DNA of 64,000 nt from Acanthaster planci (GCF_001949145.1 NW_019091555.1:446044-510043), one strand, 5' to 3'; positions 1-14,320 are shown, counted from the stretch's first letter. The notes: generated by a model from the sequence alone, not told the origin. A program made the numbers and translations.

Positions 1-1699
1 TCCTAAGTAATTCACCCCACCAAATCTGCCCTCCAATAACCCGCTTCCCGACTGCTGCAGACTGGAGGACCAATTTTCTTCTAAAATGTCCCAGGATCAC
101 CGGCAGCTCCAGCCGGAATGGTCAGTCGCAGGTGTGCAATGCATCATGTCTTTTCCTTGAGTGTGATTCCCCCCATGGGCAGATAGAATTTTCCAATTCA
201 CAGACAATGCATGCTCTTTAATCTCTGACATGGAATGCCCCTCGGTGATCACATTTCAATGGGCGTAAATCTCTCCCCTTTAATCAGTTTCTCCCAATTT
301 CTGTCTTTGTCTTATTCAGAGCGGAAGTGAGATTCATGAGTCTTTCTTTCCTCAAGATTTTTCATTCTGTATAAAGTGTCCCAACCAGGGCAAATTTGTG
401 CTTCAGGCTACTCGCAGTGAATTCTGATCAGGAGTTGGACAGGAGTTTCATGGGGAGAAAAGGAGGTTGATTGATGCACAACCTGAAATGACAACATCAG
501 CATTAATATAAGTCTGAGTAGTTTGATGAGCAAGTTACATACTGAGAGTGAATATCACTCTTGTCTTGTGAACACCATGACAGTCTGCCCTGAGTCACCA
601 GGTAGAGTTACTCAGACCAAAACCTCCCCTTTATCAAAATGGATGGACATCTCAGAGCTGTGACTCGTTTGAATTTTGGCATGTGAATCACGTGCTTTAT
701 GACTCAGGTTTGACCCATCATATTGGCGACTCCATGTCTGTGGCTCAGTATTGGATTAAAATTGAAACAAATGTAGATGGTTTGTTACACATGTCAGAAC
801 AAAATGTAAAAACTACTTTTAAACAAACTTCAGGTTAATGTAAACATCAAAAATGCAGAACATAACATGCACCTTTCCATTTCTAAATTTTGGACTGACA
901 GCTGAAAGAAAAATTGTCTTTCACAACTCAACAAAAATTTACCACTAACTTTTTTCAGATGTTGCAGAATGGCTAGACAGATATTTTGGAATGGTCATGT
1001 GAGAGAAACAACGTGGTGGGGGGGAGGGAAAGGACGTTTGGTGAATGTACGAAACATCTTGTTTGTACTAGTATCATACCAAAGTTCCACGTCGTATCAA
1101 ACTTTTGACATGTACTGTTGATTTATGGCCTGTCTATAAACACATATATACAGTATCGATTGTGTGCAACAGCACTCATCTGACGCCAAAGTAATTAGCC
1201 AAACAGTCTCATCAGGCATCCAACTAAAAAGAGCTGGAATGCTTCATTAGCCCCATCTCTTCCCCCCCCCCCAAGTTCTCCAGTTTCTCCAGGTTCAGGT
1301 TTCACCGTAGCAAAGGCAGCAAACTCATCATAAATAAAAGATAACCAGGCTTTTTTGGGGGGGGTATTCTTTTGTCCAATCAACTGCTGCCATGGAAACT
1401 AATGGTTTTATCGCCCTGGCAAAACCATTAGAAATGGGGGAGGCCCTACAGGAAGAGCTCCATGTATTAGTAATATACACCCACAGAAGAGCGATGAAGC
1501 TTATGGCAAACTGCTTAATACACTTTGATGGGTGTGGCTTGTACTGAGGGTGTTATCTGCACTTCTGAGAAATCTAAAAAAAAATCCTCACCAAAAATGA
1601 GAGCAAAAACCTTCTTTTTGATAACAAATGCGCACTGTGAAATTGTGAAGTCAAAAGGTAAATTTTTTTTTGGGTAGCTGGAGTTTAGGTACTGCATAC

Positions 1700-1940
1700 C
1701 AGGACAGTGTTTACAGGTTGGTGTAATAGTTCTTTCCTCGTCTACCATCTCTGCAAACCGGGGTTCAAATCCTGTCCAGGTCGACAAGTGAATTGGGTTT
1801 TCAGTCCCTGACCTGATTCTGTGGGTTTTTCCTGGTATATTTGTGTGCGGCTTTCTTCATGGTCTCAATTCATCACTTAATATATTCATCCAATAATTGG
1901 CATTCAATGAGCTGTCGAGTGAGCAGAAAGAAATAAATAA
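1700..1940 (+). mobile_element. tRNA-derived SINE copy (degenerate)
   Basis: A polymerase III B-box, GGTTCAAATCC, lies at 1,762-1,772. A body starting with ATTGGGTTTTCAGTCCC follows, and the copy ends in an A-rich tail with AAATAAATAAA near 1,940. The body is shared with the better copy at 23.48-23.74 kb, which identifies the family. The A-box is worn here. I cannot name the SINE family with confidence. Confidence 0.6.
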
Positions 1941-3349
1941 AAATACTTGCATCAAAATAATATGAAAAACAACGCTCGTTACAACCAATTTGCTGGGATG
2001 TGAAATCACCTTGTTCTAACCAGAACTACCATATGTTTATCTTACAATGCATAAAAGGTCTGGAAAAATGAACGAAAAGAATTCAAGAGAGCTAGGTGCC
2101 TCAGCATTTACGGTTTATAAAAATACATATAAGTATTTGGTTGTTACAGTTCTCTTGGTGCCAGTCAACTGTATATGGGGCACGTGACCATTGTTCACCT
2201 TGCAAGGAAACGTTGCACACAAATTACACTGAGAAAAAAAAATTCCAAACCAAAATTAATTTACATTTTTTATTGTCCACTCCTTTGTTTTTTCTTAAGG
2301 CTGTATTCTAAAGTGAATACAAATGTGCAGTGAATTTATGTCAAGATATATGTAAGGGTGCACAGTGAGCCGCAAGTGTTACATTGTGGTCAACTTTTCA
2401 GGGCAAATGTGCAGTGCCAATTTGTAAGCACCGTTTCACATTGACACCGGGTATGCACTTTCTTTGACTGCATCCATTTCTTCCCTGCACAGCTCATCTC
2501 CCCTCTCCGTCCTTAGGCTTGCTGCAGCCAGAGCACACAAGGCCTCTCCTCCTGGAAATTTCTCCATATTCCACGGCCATACTTCCAAAAGTCAAAATGT
2601 CTGGAGGCCTTCAGACCAAATGTACACATGTACTCCTGTTCATTTACTCGCAAGTGTTAGATGATACGTCCAATGTTTATATCGGTGGCTATGCATTAAA
2701 GCCCATAATGCACTTACTAAGTAATGGTGCATCTCCATCATTCTCAGGAAAACCAAACAGATTTTTTTTCCACTCCAGAGAAGGAATCATCCATTGTCGC
2801 CTGAACAGCTTTCACTCATCCATTTGTCAGTTCACTGCCCACAAGCCCCCAACACAACACACAACAAAAACTGCTTCGTTAGCTCAGTGCAACATCCCAT
2901 GTGACACCAGTTGCACTTTGCTTGATGGGTTCGGCCAGTAACCCCCTCCCCCGTCCCAGACATCCAGGATGATTATCTCCCCCCCCAACTGATCCAGAAG
3001 ATAAGACTAGGACTAAATGAAGCAGAGCAGTGACTGATAAATGGCAGATGGAGGGATCACCCGGCAGATACTCCATTATTGCCCGCAGGGGCTTTATGTA
3101 TCGTAAAATGTCCTGGCAAGGCCCTACCAAAGCCGACATGTCGTACCTTCCTTTTACCTTATGCATCCTGAAGCAGTATTATAAATTTTGACAAATTATC
3201 AAAAAAAACAAAAAACAAAACAAGCGAGAGCATCAGGTGATGAGCTATTAAGGATTCATAAGACAAATGCATGCTGTACCAACATGTACAGTTCTTGTTC
3301 ATTTTCAGTCCAAGGTATGGTGAACATTGTGATCAACAGATATACCGGT

Positions 3350-3413
3350 ACATATCAGTGCAAGTACAGGTCCAGCAGTATGACATGAAATCCATTTGGA
3401 ACAAGGAAGCAAC
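3350..3413 (+). repeat. Local duplicate of 4,740-4,805
   Basis: About 60 bases beginning ACATATCAGTGCAAGTACAGG minus its last base recur at 4,740 with roughly one mismatch in the first 50. The flanks differ. It is a short dispersed direct repeat of unknown origin. Confidence 0.7.
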
Positions 3414-4739
3414 ACATTTTTTAAAAAGTTGAAATGAGAAACGCTTGATTAACTTCACAGCCACAGTTGATTAACAGAGGTAGATCCAGCATTTTGCAAA
3501 AAAAGGAAGTGCCCGGCAGTTATGAAAGGGGGGGGACACCCACGATGGAGGTAAACCCAAACACACCTGTTAACCGGATGTCACGCTAGGTCAAACAGCC
3601 ATGTATGGTACATGTATCATACACTGTAGGTTGGAAAGCCTGAATAAGCCAAGCGGTACACAGAACATAGCAGACAGTGAAAAAAATGAAGGTGGGAATT
3701 CATACTTAACTTGAAGACGCTTCGAAAACATTTCCATACAGTGTAAACGCCCCACCCTTACCGTGATGTCCTTGAAAACTTTAAACACAACAAATTGTAT
3801 GTAAATAGCTGACACAAAGTTTCGGTGATGAATTCATGGTATTCCTTTGACATGACCGCGAAGTAAAGTGTTCGGAAAATCAGATTACATTTTACAGACA
3901 TTGTTTACGATAAAAATGAATGCCAGATTGCGACATCAAAACGTCAAACCTCTAAAAGGGCCGGTTCCATTTAAACATTTTGGGAAAATCTGTACACGGA
4001 TTCAGATCTTTTTTTTATCTAAACATTTAAACGTCCCACCCTTGGAAGAAAAGTTCTGTTTTCTAACAAAATCAATGGGATTTCGACACCAATGTACGTA
4101 TACAACGGAGTAGGAGAAATGCTCCACCTCTACTAGAAATAGCAAGTCTGTCACTGTTTATGCTGCACTGTATTACTACAATCTCATTGTTTTTGTTAGA
4201 AAATTGAACTTTGGACAAAAGTTCCTCGTAATCTCAAATTTCAAACCGGTTTTACAGCGCATCAAAGACAGAAAGCAGAAATTATACACAGCAGGGTGCA
4301 GAACCATGAAATGTTAACTGTTCACGTCCTTGCAACCATCCACACATCTCATCAATGGTTCATAACTCACCGGGGGGAACTGGTGATGACAATGCGCACA
4401 TGCAGCGCGCCAATTCAATTTCACTAGGGTAGATTATCCCATCAATTATTTACCAACCAGCTGATTACCTTGGCAATACCTTTACGAATATTCATGATCC
4501 TACAAGCCTTTGTTTTTCTTTCGTTGTCTTTTTTTTCCCCCCTGAAGTGTTTTTTTTTTCCTTAACAGTGCAAACCAGGTTGAAACTTCAACCTTAATGA
4601 GTAATCACCCTTGAGCGTCACACAGGGATGTGAGTGGCCACATGCAGCACAAAGCCGAAAACAGCTACTGTAACAAAAAGCTGAAATTTAAAAAGTTCCA
4701 AAAATTTTGTACAGAGCAGATGTACTAAAAAAAACTTGC

Positions 4740-4805
4740 ACATATCAGTACAAGTACAGGTCCAGCAGTATGACATGAAATCCATTTGGAACTACGAGGC
4801 AATAC
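4740..4805 (+). repeat. Local duplicate of 3,350-3,413
   Basis: This is the second copy of the short repeat. Similarity ends a few bases after the shared stretch TCCATTTGGAAC. Both copies sit in the presumed first intron of hs2st1. Confidence 0.7.
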
Positions 4806-5623
4806 ACAGATGTACAAAAAAAATCTGAAATTCAGAGAAAAACTATATAAAAATGCAAAAAGCTGAATCCTCACATCTCTGATCGCAGGATACTCCTGCA
4901 GAAAAATCCCTAGAAGTGTGATATTATCCTTGAAGGTTTGAGATATTCACTCCGTAAACAGGCATGTACATGTACGGTGTCAACATGTGTTACTGCAAGT
5001 TTCTTCCTACATGCACACCTAGATGTACATTTATGTATACTAGGTTCACTCGGCACACTGAAGTGATTATCGTCCATGATTCTTTTTCATGTCCCTCAAC
5101 TGTTCCTCTATTCTTTATGCACCCTGGCTTCAAACTGCCCCATGTGCGTGCCAGACGCAGGAACCCATCACGAGACTGAGATGACAAATTTCACAGATGA
5201 GGAAGTCTCCTCTGCAGTCAATTCCTAAAAAGGCCATGTAAACTGTTAATATTAAGGAACAAAGCGGGGCTTGATTGCTCAGGACCTAGTAAAATAAATG
5301 TTTCATACCTGCCCGGATCTGCTTTGACATATTTAAGGAATTGTGCACCGAACTGGAATAATGCACACTCTTCCTGGAGGACGTACAGAGAGTACACTGT
5401 GTAATTGATGGCGCTTTCAGTGCTATCAATTGCTGCTGCCGGTATGAGTTAAACCACCGCTCTTATGCACCTGCCAATTTACAAAGATGAACAGTGCATG
5501 CTGTATACATAAATTAATCCGTGTAAAATTTAAATAAACTTAACTTCTATTGCCAGGGTTTTTTCTTCAACAAAAAGAGTTGCCAGCATTCACATTTTTT
5601 GAGGGCTTAACCAAAAGAATTTA

Positions 5624-5706
5624 CAGGGCTGCTTGGTGGGACTTGAACCCATAACCTGCTGTTTACTAGTGCAGACATCCTGCCCATTTCCCCACAGCCG
5701 GTTGGC
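5624..5706 (-). mobile_element. tRNA-like SINE head, reverse orientation
   Basis: On the minus strand the sequence carries a B-box-like GGGTTCAAGTCCC (plus-strand 5,638-5,650), preceded by a tRNA-sized stretch beginning near 5,706. The body after the head is not obvious, so this may be a truncated copy. Confidence 0.4.
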
Positions 5707-8084
5707 ATTATTTCTGGTGACAGATTAATAGCCAATGTGTGCATACACTGCACCAATTTTGTGGCTTCACAGGGCAGAACATTTCCGGAAAGACTATTAG
5801 GGTCTCCTACGGATTCAACCTCTGATTTAGGTTCAACTGAACCGTCTGCTGCTTACTTTGGTAATGAGTTCAGCAAAAGATCTGACTCGATATTTTCCCC
5901 AAAATTCTTATACCAATCCACACTTATGGTAAGGGGGCTACATGTACCGCTAATTTGCAAATTGGTACAAAGTCACCTTTGAGCATTCAAGTCGCTGTAT
6001 TCAAGAATAACTTGAATTGGGGAATTTTGTTTTTTGAACAACAAAAAGAATAGTTTCTCCAGGTACATGTACCTCAATTCTTCTGTTGTGGAGATGGCAA
6101 ATTTAACGGTCACTGTACATTTCAGAAATTCTAAGAGTCACCTGCATACAGATATATACAATACTACCTCATATACCTGCATGATGAGTTCAGTATGCCT
6201 AACAGCAAATGCTTACAGGTGCTTCAGACAATTCTCGATGTTGGCCAGGCATAATAATTGCCCCATCGCGGGGCCATTTGCTCTCTTATTTCGTGGTTGC
6301 GCAAATAGGTCAAGCCACACAAATTGAGGGATCTGGGGGAAAGGCTGGCCCATAATCCAAAGATATAGTTTGACATGGCCGCAAAATCTCTGTGTAAACG
6401 AAACATCATCCCGTCGTGTCCCACAATGAGTGTGTACGCAGCTCACAATGGGCCGGGACTACTTAGGCCACCGATTAATAACCGCGCTGGGTGCGGGGAG
6501 GGAAATGGCAGCGGCCTGTTCCCCCGCGAAACCCAAAACCTCTCGACAAACATGCCAGCTCGTGGCTCGGGCTCGGCATATCGATATGTAGTCCTACTTA
6601 CAACAAATTGCCCGTTTTCGTTGTTAAGATGAGCCCCTGGTACGGAGTAAATCAAGCTGGACTAGAGTATACTGGGGTAGGAATAAAAAAAAATTGTTCC
6701 AGAGTACGCCAATTAGAGACCAGGTGCACAGAGTGTAATTCATTTGAGAGCCAAGAGGTGGAACTTTTTTTGCTTTCAATGGGCGGTCGCTGTACGCACT
6801 GTAGTTTGCTTGGCTGAAGCACCGGATCAAATAAATTGTCTTAATTTCATTGCTGACACCGGGGCAAAGGACTTTCACCTTTGTTAGCAATGTTCACTCG
6901 TGTTTTGCTGATACTGATTTTGTTAAGCTGATCAAATACTATAGGCCCAAATCCCATCATCACGAAAGCGATGTACATACCTTATGTATGTTTGTATATT
7001 TTGTGTCCGACAACCTACAAAGCACAATTATTTTTACAAGCAGGCTGTGACTCAGGAACCAACAATTACTTGCTGTCAGTCCATTTATAAATTTATGACT
7101 CACGACTCAGTCCTAAGTACTCATCAGTGGTAGATAAGTGCATTTTCAGATGTAGGCATATGGGAGTGATGGCAAATGTGAGTAAGTACATGAACTCCCT
7201 AGATATATTAACTGTATTGGTACATGTACTGTATACTACTCTGTACGTATGTACATGTATTTCTGAAGCAACTTCTACTATTTGTAGTGGCACTAACACA
7301 TTGAAAACCACATGCCGAGCTTTGCGGAATTGAAGGCAAGCATGGCATGCTCAAAACTAGTAATAAAAACTCATCTGAAAACTTGCAAACCCAGCTGTAT
7401 TGAGGCAGAGTGCTCATTTTTGAGTCCAAGCCGGCAAAGGGGTTGAGAGTTGAGACCATGAATCGAAACAGAATTTGTCCAATTGTCACAATGTCCTCGA
7501 GTTCCGACTTACAGCATTTCAGAGAGGTGTCCTCTCTCACCAAGATGTCAAACGGCTTCCTCTAGCATCAACCTTGCATCGGGTACCATCTTCTGCTCAG
7601 TTTCACCGAGTGTCTCATTTTTCACATGGGACACATTTGAATGACTCTCTCAATCACACTGCATATATTTCAATGTAGAAAAAAATAGCAGGTGCATGGC
7701 TACACCTCCTGTCAAAGTGCACATCTGTGCACAATTTTTACAAAAACTTTTGGAGTGACAAATTACCTATAGTGCCTATACACTGATCAGTTTTCAAAAA
7801 TCAGTGTGGTATGAAATATATACGGACATTGTCACTCAAGGTGCTGCATCATTAACCCAGCACAAAGAGGGGAATAAAATACTTCAACCACTCCCCACTC
7901 CCAAGGGTGCTATGCCTGAAACTGTCTCTGCCCTGGTGGATACCCAATGACTCCTAAGAAGACAAATGACTTGACAAAGTCGTCAGTTTATTCTCATCAT
8001 TGTTATTATCAATTCGACCAAAGTAATATAATCGAGTTTAACAGCGTACATAAAAGCAAATCAAGGAAAACAATATTACTAGGA

Positions 8085-8125
8085 TGAACAAATACCAAAG
8101 AGAACAAATACCAAAGAGAACAAAT
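8085..8125 (+). repeat. Short direct repeat (about 17 bp, two units)
   Basis: The unit ACAAATACCAAAGAGA occurs twice back to back, and a third partial ACAAAT follows. This is a simple local duplication with no sign of coding. Confidence 0.7.
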
Positions 8126-11100
8126 CGGCAGATGCAGATGCGGGAACCACAGGCCAACAACAATCGAATACGAGGTCGAGACACGTTACTTTTATGTGGG
8201 TCAGGGACTGCAAAAGTACAATTTACTACTATTACACATGATGTGTACAGCTGTTTGCCTATAAACCCCTTACCAAGAAATGAGATGACAATTTTGGGAC
8301 GGCATTTCTGTACTTAAAGAGTTGCGTAGTCACACCCGACTTTAATGTGAAAATCGACCCAACGACTTGCATCGCCTGCTCCCGTAAAGTCAAGATTTTA
8401 AAAAGTTGCTCAGGGCACTACGGTGAGTATCAAGCAAGTTATTCAAGACAATGTAAGCAGAACTTAGGAGCGGGCACATCATCGCCTCACCGGATGAAAA
8501 AAAAACTGAGGCGAAGGCAATCCTGGGGCACTGAGCAGGGAAGGCCTGACTGACATTTTCAAGTGGTCACTTTTTATTATCACCCGGTCCAACCGCGCAG
8601 TCAATTTCTAGGTCAGGAGAATCTGAGAATGTTTTTTTCTCCTTCTTCTTTTCCTGTTTCACAATTCGGCCAAATCTGCACCGATTGAAGGATAGATGAG
8701 ATGGGGGGGAGGTTGCACTTGCCGAGGCCCTGTAGAGCATTGTCAGAGATCTGTCCTGAAATTCCTCCAGTGAAACTCCACTGCAGTGGGCTGACCTTCA
8801 CTACTGCTATGTGGGAGGGTGCGCAGGAAGAGTGGACAGGTAACTTGTCATTTTCTTTTATCAGTCGATGATGGCCTTTTAGATATTTATTATTTATTTG
8901 GGACTTTACAAGACCATATACATCTTTACTGTCGGGCATGCTTGTACTGTAAGCAGTTCTGAATACAAATAAAGTCTCTAATAATATGGCTGCCACTTTC
9001 TGCAGGATTTCCAACAAAAGTGACTGAATGTCTTCAAGCGTTAAGACATTATTGACAGGATCTTTCCCTGAGTCCAACTTCACATGCAGTGCAGGTGCCC
9101 CAATTGCAAGGTCTATTACATTGTAAGTACCAGTGAGTGGACTGCACCAGAACCTTCGTCCACTTTGCAAGACTCTCCAATACATCCTGGTGGTTTGGGG
9201 AGGCTCTGGGAAGCAGGTCAGGGTCAGCAACTACCACTTCCTTAGTTTAATGGCACTGTGTGCAGACTGATATTATTTCAAAATGAGATATGGTGAGCAT
9301 TCCTGATTCACAGCCAAGGCAACTCAGGTTCCTACAAGTGTACATGTATGAGCACGTACTGTACATGTATGTCTGTGGGCTGCAATGTGAAGCACATTTG
9401 TCTTGATCAATCTAATGACTACGTAGACAAATTAGAGAGGACTCTTTATATTGTAACTGAATCCAGCGATATTTCACTGGACATTCCCAATGACCCTCTT
9501 TAATGGCAAAACAGCACTGTGTTACATGTAGGTTTTGTATGGAGCAACTGTCACAGAACAGTTTGTTAATCCGTGATAGCGTTACATACTCTGCGTTTGT
9601 CCACGCCTCATAATGACATTCCACTGACGCATTTGTTTTTATGGATATACCCAGTGCATAAAATTTCCATATGAATGTGCATCAGCCCTTAGGGTCTGGA
9701 CGTACAGGTAAGCACCGCACGCTAGTTGCGAATAACATTAAAGGTTTAACACCGGTAGCTCAGCCTCTCCATAGAGCACGGCCCACAGGCTTTAAATGGA
9801 TGTACATAATGTACACATGTACATGTAGGGTCACATCAAATGGCGTCAAAGTATCACGTGACCACAAGGTTTGCCCGAGATCGGCCACCACTGTCAAGAC
9901 TGTACAGCACATGTAGGCAAGTGTTTGGTAAGTAAATGTTGAAGCTTATTTCCCCACAAAGAATTTGCAAAAACTGGTAGCACAATGCTTACCAATTCAT
10001 GGTTATTGTTACCATGCCAATCCAGCACTATAGGTGTTGCCCAACATTTGTTTCTCATACACGCACTTTTTGCCATTTATCTCAGCTTTGATAAGTACCG
10101 GTACAAGGTAGTAGTCATCTTCCTGCAACTGAGTTCTTTACCTGCAACACATACATGTACATGTAGGTGCACTTGCGTGTCAGGTCATCTGAGCCGGTGA
10201 GAGCACCCTATTCTTAAACTTTCAAAACATAGCGTACGTCTGCTGACTGTTAAGCTAAGAGTTGCCGGTTTTTATCCATGTACAGAAGAACAAATATTTT
10301 TGCAGGATGTGAATGCTCACTTGACACCAGTGTCTGTTCTTTATATAAGCGTTTTCTAATGCACAAGTTGATTTCAAGTACTGACAGTCCATGCATCTGA
10401 GGAATGGTTCACTATGAATCAGTTGAGGGCGAGGAAAAAAGGAGAAACGGCCGTGCTTGAGAAGACACTTAACAAAAGTACGGCACACCAACGCTTTTAC
10501 TTTTGGAACACAGCCAAACACTACACCCAAGTTCTATATTTAATAATGCTCTGCACCCACAGACACAATGAGCAATGTGGAAGAGAATTATGACAATGGC
10601 AGGTCATTATTACCCTAATGCACCCGAGGGTCTTTTAGCAAATTATCTCCATATGCATGCAATCCTTCAGCAAAGGAATACACAATAATGAAATCTCCTT
10701 CATTCAAACCTACCGACATCTACATGTACTGGTACATGTCTACACCACTGTAGTGGAGATTTTTTTGTTGTTTTCTTTTTAGTCTACGACATCCATTTCA
10801 ACTCCAAAACTGCACGGACAGCTATGGACAAAGACATGATGTGGAGAAAATGAATGCCCTGGAAGGGAACGAAACATAAAACCCTGGCGTGCCAGCAGGC
10901 TGCGGGGCAGGATTGGCTGCTGAAAAGCTGCAAGACTCGTGGGGGGGAGGGCTGCTACTTTCTTAATTTATCCCCAGCCCTTTCCAACGCCCACTTGGGT
11001 CATTACCGGGGATTAAAACAGAGAGGCTAATCTCCCCTCGTGCGTGTGACCCTCCATTAATGCCTCCGATGACCAAATGGACATGAACAGGGGGTGTAAA

Positions 11101-13115
11101 TGATACTGTGAGTCGTTTCTCGGCTGCTCGGGTGGGAACAAAGAACTCGGCCACAGCTGAAGTACCCTCCAAACTTCTTTCTTTTTTTTTCTTACTGTTT
11201 TTTCCAGCGGTTAGGGGTTTGGTTTCCATTTTGATGATGTACTGCTGAAAGACAGGGCATTGTTGGAGCTAGCTTGTACTGGTATAAATTTACGTTTTGG
11301 GTGAAAAATAAAAACCATGCATGTCCACTTTGCAGATTTTATTTCTGTTTTGGGGTAATGAAATTCACTTGTTATCCTGCAGCGCACATATCTATTACTT
11401 CCCAAAGGTAAAAGTAAAAGTTTCAATTTGTGAGAATGGGTGTGGAAAAAATTGTCACTGTATGAAAAACGCTCGCCAACCTGAGATATTTACTTAAGTC
11501 TTTTTTTCAAATGTTTTGGCTATTTAGGCATTATACATAATTTCGGTGATGACTGAAAATCAGAACGGTCTACTTGTACACATCTTCATTAACTTCAGCC
11601 TTCCCGATTTTTCTTTGCTTTTCAACTCATTCTTCTGGAAAAAGCCACTGAGTACAACAGTTTCTGAAAACACGTAGCAGTGTTTCTTTCGCTGAAATTT
11701 GCTTTCCAAACTGAAAATTCCTTCCTTGGAAGACATTCTCAGAATAGCTGGGTTTCAATAATGAGACAAAAGAATGCATGATTTGGCAGAGTGTTTCTAA
11801 CTCTTGTCAGCTGGTTTTACACATGTCAGGTTTGGACAATTTTAATGCAAACGTGAACAATGGAAATAGGGCAGGTACAAATACTAGAAGCTCTTGCCAA
11901 CAAACACGCTATTTTCAGTGCTGTTTTCTTTATGGAGACAGAATTAATTTTGGCAAAAGCACCAAGCACACTGCTCTGAAGAGCACCCCGCTGTGACAAC
12001 AAGAGCAATTAACTTTCTGCCAGCAACTTCCCTTGGCCTCGTCAATCCACGCAACGAGAGAGCAACACGCGAGATATCGCTGGCAGCAAAGATAACACTT
12101 CGCGAGGCCAAAAACTGTGGCTGGGGAGGAATGGGGGGGGCGAGGAGAGGTCTTGTGTTTATGGTTGCCCACTCGCGCTTCCCAAAAAAGTAGGACTACA
12201 AACAGGTGATAAAAGTGTCAGTCGGAGGGGGGGAATGTGAACACGCTGGGAGGAGCACACAGCTCGTTTTTTCCGGCTCCCGCTCACAAGTGCGAAACCT
12301 AATTTCGGCCGCGGCTCGTGTTTCCCTTATCTCTCACGGGGCAGGGCTCCCCTGCTCCCGGGGGAGAAGAGTTGGAGAAGTCTCGAGCAGGTTATATTCA
12401 GGCAGGGCTGCTGCTGTCAAGGGTGCAAGCTATATAAGCATCGGGTATTCCGCTTAATGTGAGTACACACTGTACATAATTTGCGACTGCTCTGTAGTGT
12501 TTTGTTAGTAAGCGTACACTTGTATCCTCAAAGGCAAGGGAGATATTGGAAAAGGGTTCTGGAATGTATGCATAACTGATGGATTGAACGATTTTTTGAA
12601 ATTTTGAAATGCAACAGACAAAAATACATGTAAATGCAAGCACTCCACACCAATTACATCAATTAAATTGTAACACGCGTACAAATTTATGTAGTTCCAC
12701 CATTTTTGTTCCAATGTGAGGCACACAAGAAGCTTAATTTCCTCTTTCACCCCGGACAATCATATCTGGGGATAACGACATCAATCAAAACTGTGACTCA
12801 TGACTACCTACACAATGCACTGGCAATGGTGCTGGTCGTAGGCTGTGCTGTTAAAACTTCACAGACTGTGACAGTAACTGACATCTGGAGACTTCCTCCA
12901 AAGGGTACAGGTACCAGATCTCTTCAAGGAAACCTTACTGAATCATCACAATACACCCTTGTGCAGGAAAGTACACAAAGGAGTCTCAAGCCTGTAAGTA
13001 AACCGGTACAGTGATAGTAATTCAACACTGTATCTTTCTAAACCCTGAAAATCCTCCTTTAAATAACCTGGTGGATTTCGAGGGGTCTGGGACACTTACA
13101 TGTACCTGTAGCAAT

Positions 13116-13174
13116 TTAACCCTAACACTCCTCAGTCCTCCAACAGATGAAGGATTGAGGAGGGTTAGGGTTAA
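13116..13174. mobile_element. 59-bp hairpin flanked by TTAA, CCCTAAC ends
   Basis: TTAA at each end encloses CCCTAAC on the left and GTTAGGG on the right. The inner arms CTCCTCAGTCCTCC and GGATTGAGGAGG pair imperfectly. TTAA target sites and CCCT-starting inverted termini are the pattern of piggyBac-type elements, so this looks like a very short non-autonomous relic. A larger element with the same ends lies at 48,995-49,220. Confidence 0.5.
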
Positions 13175-14071
13175 ATATCTTTGAATTGGACTTTCATACA
13201 CGTACAAGGTCATCTGAAGCACATGTACATTCAAGTATGTTTGTACATGTAGCTTACGGTTCTGGTAGGGCCAACAGGTATCTTACATACAGGTACCTAA
13301 CCCACAAGCCTTTCAAAGATTGTGGGAATTTGGGGGGATTGAACTAAGTTGGGTTTTTCAGTTGGCCTTGTTCCTACAGCACATACTGCAGGGTAAAATT
13401 CGGGGACACTGTCTGTGTTTTTTTTTGAGACCAAGTAACCTTGACACACAGAGACTCTTAATTGGTGTTGGCACTGCCACACATTATCAATTTCTGACCA
13501 GCAATGGGGCATTTCCTGACTGAACTCTGTACCGGACTGGGGAGAGGGAAATGAGAAATCTATGGCGTCAACGAAGGGAAGAGAAGAGGGGTGGCTTGTT
13601 GTGAGGGCCAAACAAAATCAACTTATCCTCCATTTATTAAATGGTTATTAGAAAGTAAAATCCCCCCCTAAAGTATTAGAGGCACTAATGCCAAAAGTTA
13701 CAAATATTGACAGACACTTGGTCACTTCCCTAATTCAGTAAACTTATGTGCAAAGTCTACTTCTCTATTCTCAACAGGCATTTCTGCCCTGAAGGTGGGT
13801 GCACATTGACCATACACCATACATGTAGGTTCACGTAGGCCTAGCTGTGCACATCCTGTACAGCTCCCAAATGCAAACCAGCCCCATCACCCAATTCCTA
13901 CTTGACCCAATCCAACAAAGTGAGTCACAAGTTGCCAGAGCAACTATTGAAGGGCCTTTAAAGATGATGTTGCATCATGTAAATCAATGGGAACCATTCA
14001 CATATTTCTCATATTTATTGTCCATTTCAATCAAGATGCAAAAATGTACACACCAAAACAAAGAACTCACT

Positions 14072-14320
14072 TTAGAGTCATTCTATAAATTAAGGGTCCA
14101 AATTTTTCGGGTCCCTGTTACATCTGGCATGATTTTGTAAGTTCAGAACACATTCTCAAATTTCCAAGAGTGATGAATTAATACAAATTACCTGCCAAAC
14201 AAACAGAAATAGTTTGAAATCAATTTCAGTGATATTTCCAATTAAACTGACAAAGGTCAGGTGTAACAGGGACCCAAAAAGATTACACTTTTGGACCCCA
14301 AATTTATAGAATGACCCTTT
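14072..14320. mobile_element. ~250-bp terminal-inverted-repeat element (MITE-like)
   Basis: The left end has GTCATTCTATAAATT followed by a GGGTCC run and then GGGTCCCTGTTACA. The right end carries the reverse complement of these blocks in mirrored order and finishes ATAGAATGACCCTTT. The interior has no open frame. A related copy lies at 51,029-51,270, so this is a non-autonomous DNA-transposon family and not a chance palindrome. Confidence 0.7.

Noticed and set aside
2519-2941. 140-codon plus-strand frame
   Set aside because: No motif or splice logic, and its composition is like the flanks.
8613-9230. Candidate protein-coding gene or hs2st1 exon
   Set aside because: No sulfotransferase motif, no clear splice boundaries and no family I recognise. 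Its length is within chance, so it is listed as a finding and not called as a gene.
9750-9790. tRNA gene
   Set aside because: GGTAGCTCAGCC with TAGAGC resembles a D-arm, but there is no matching anticodon arm, T-arm or acceptor stem. It is at most a worn tRNA-like head.
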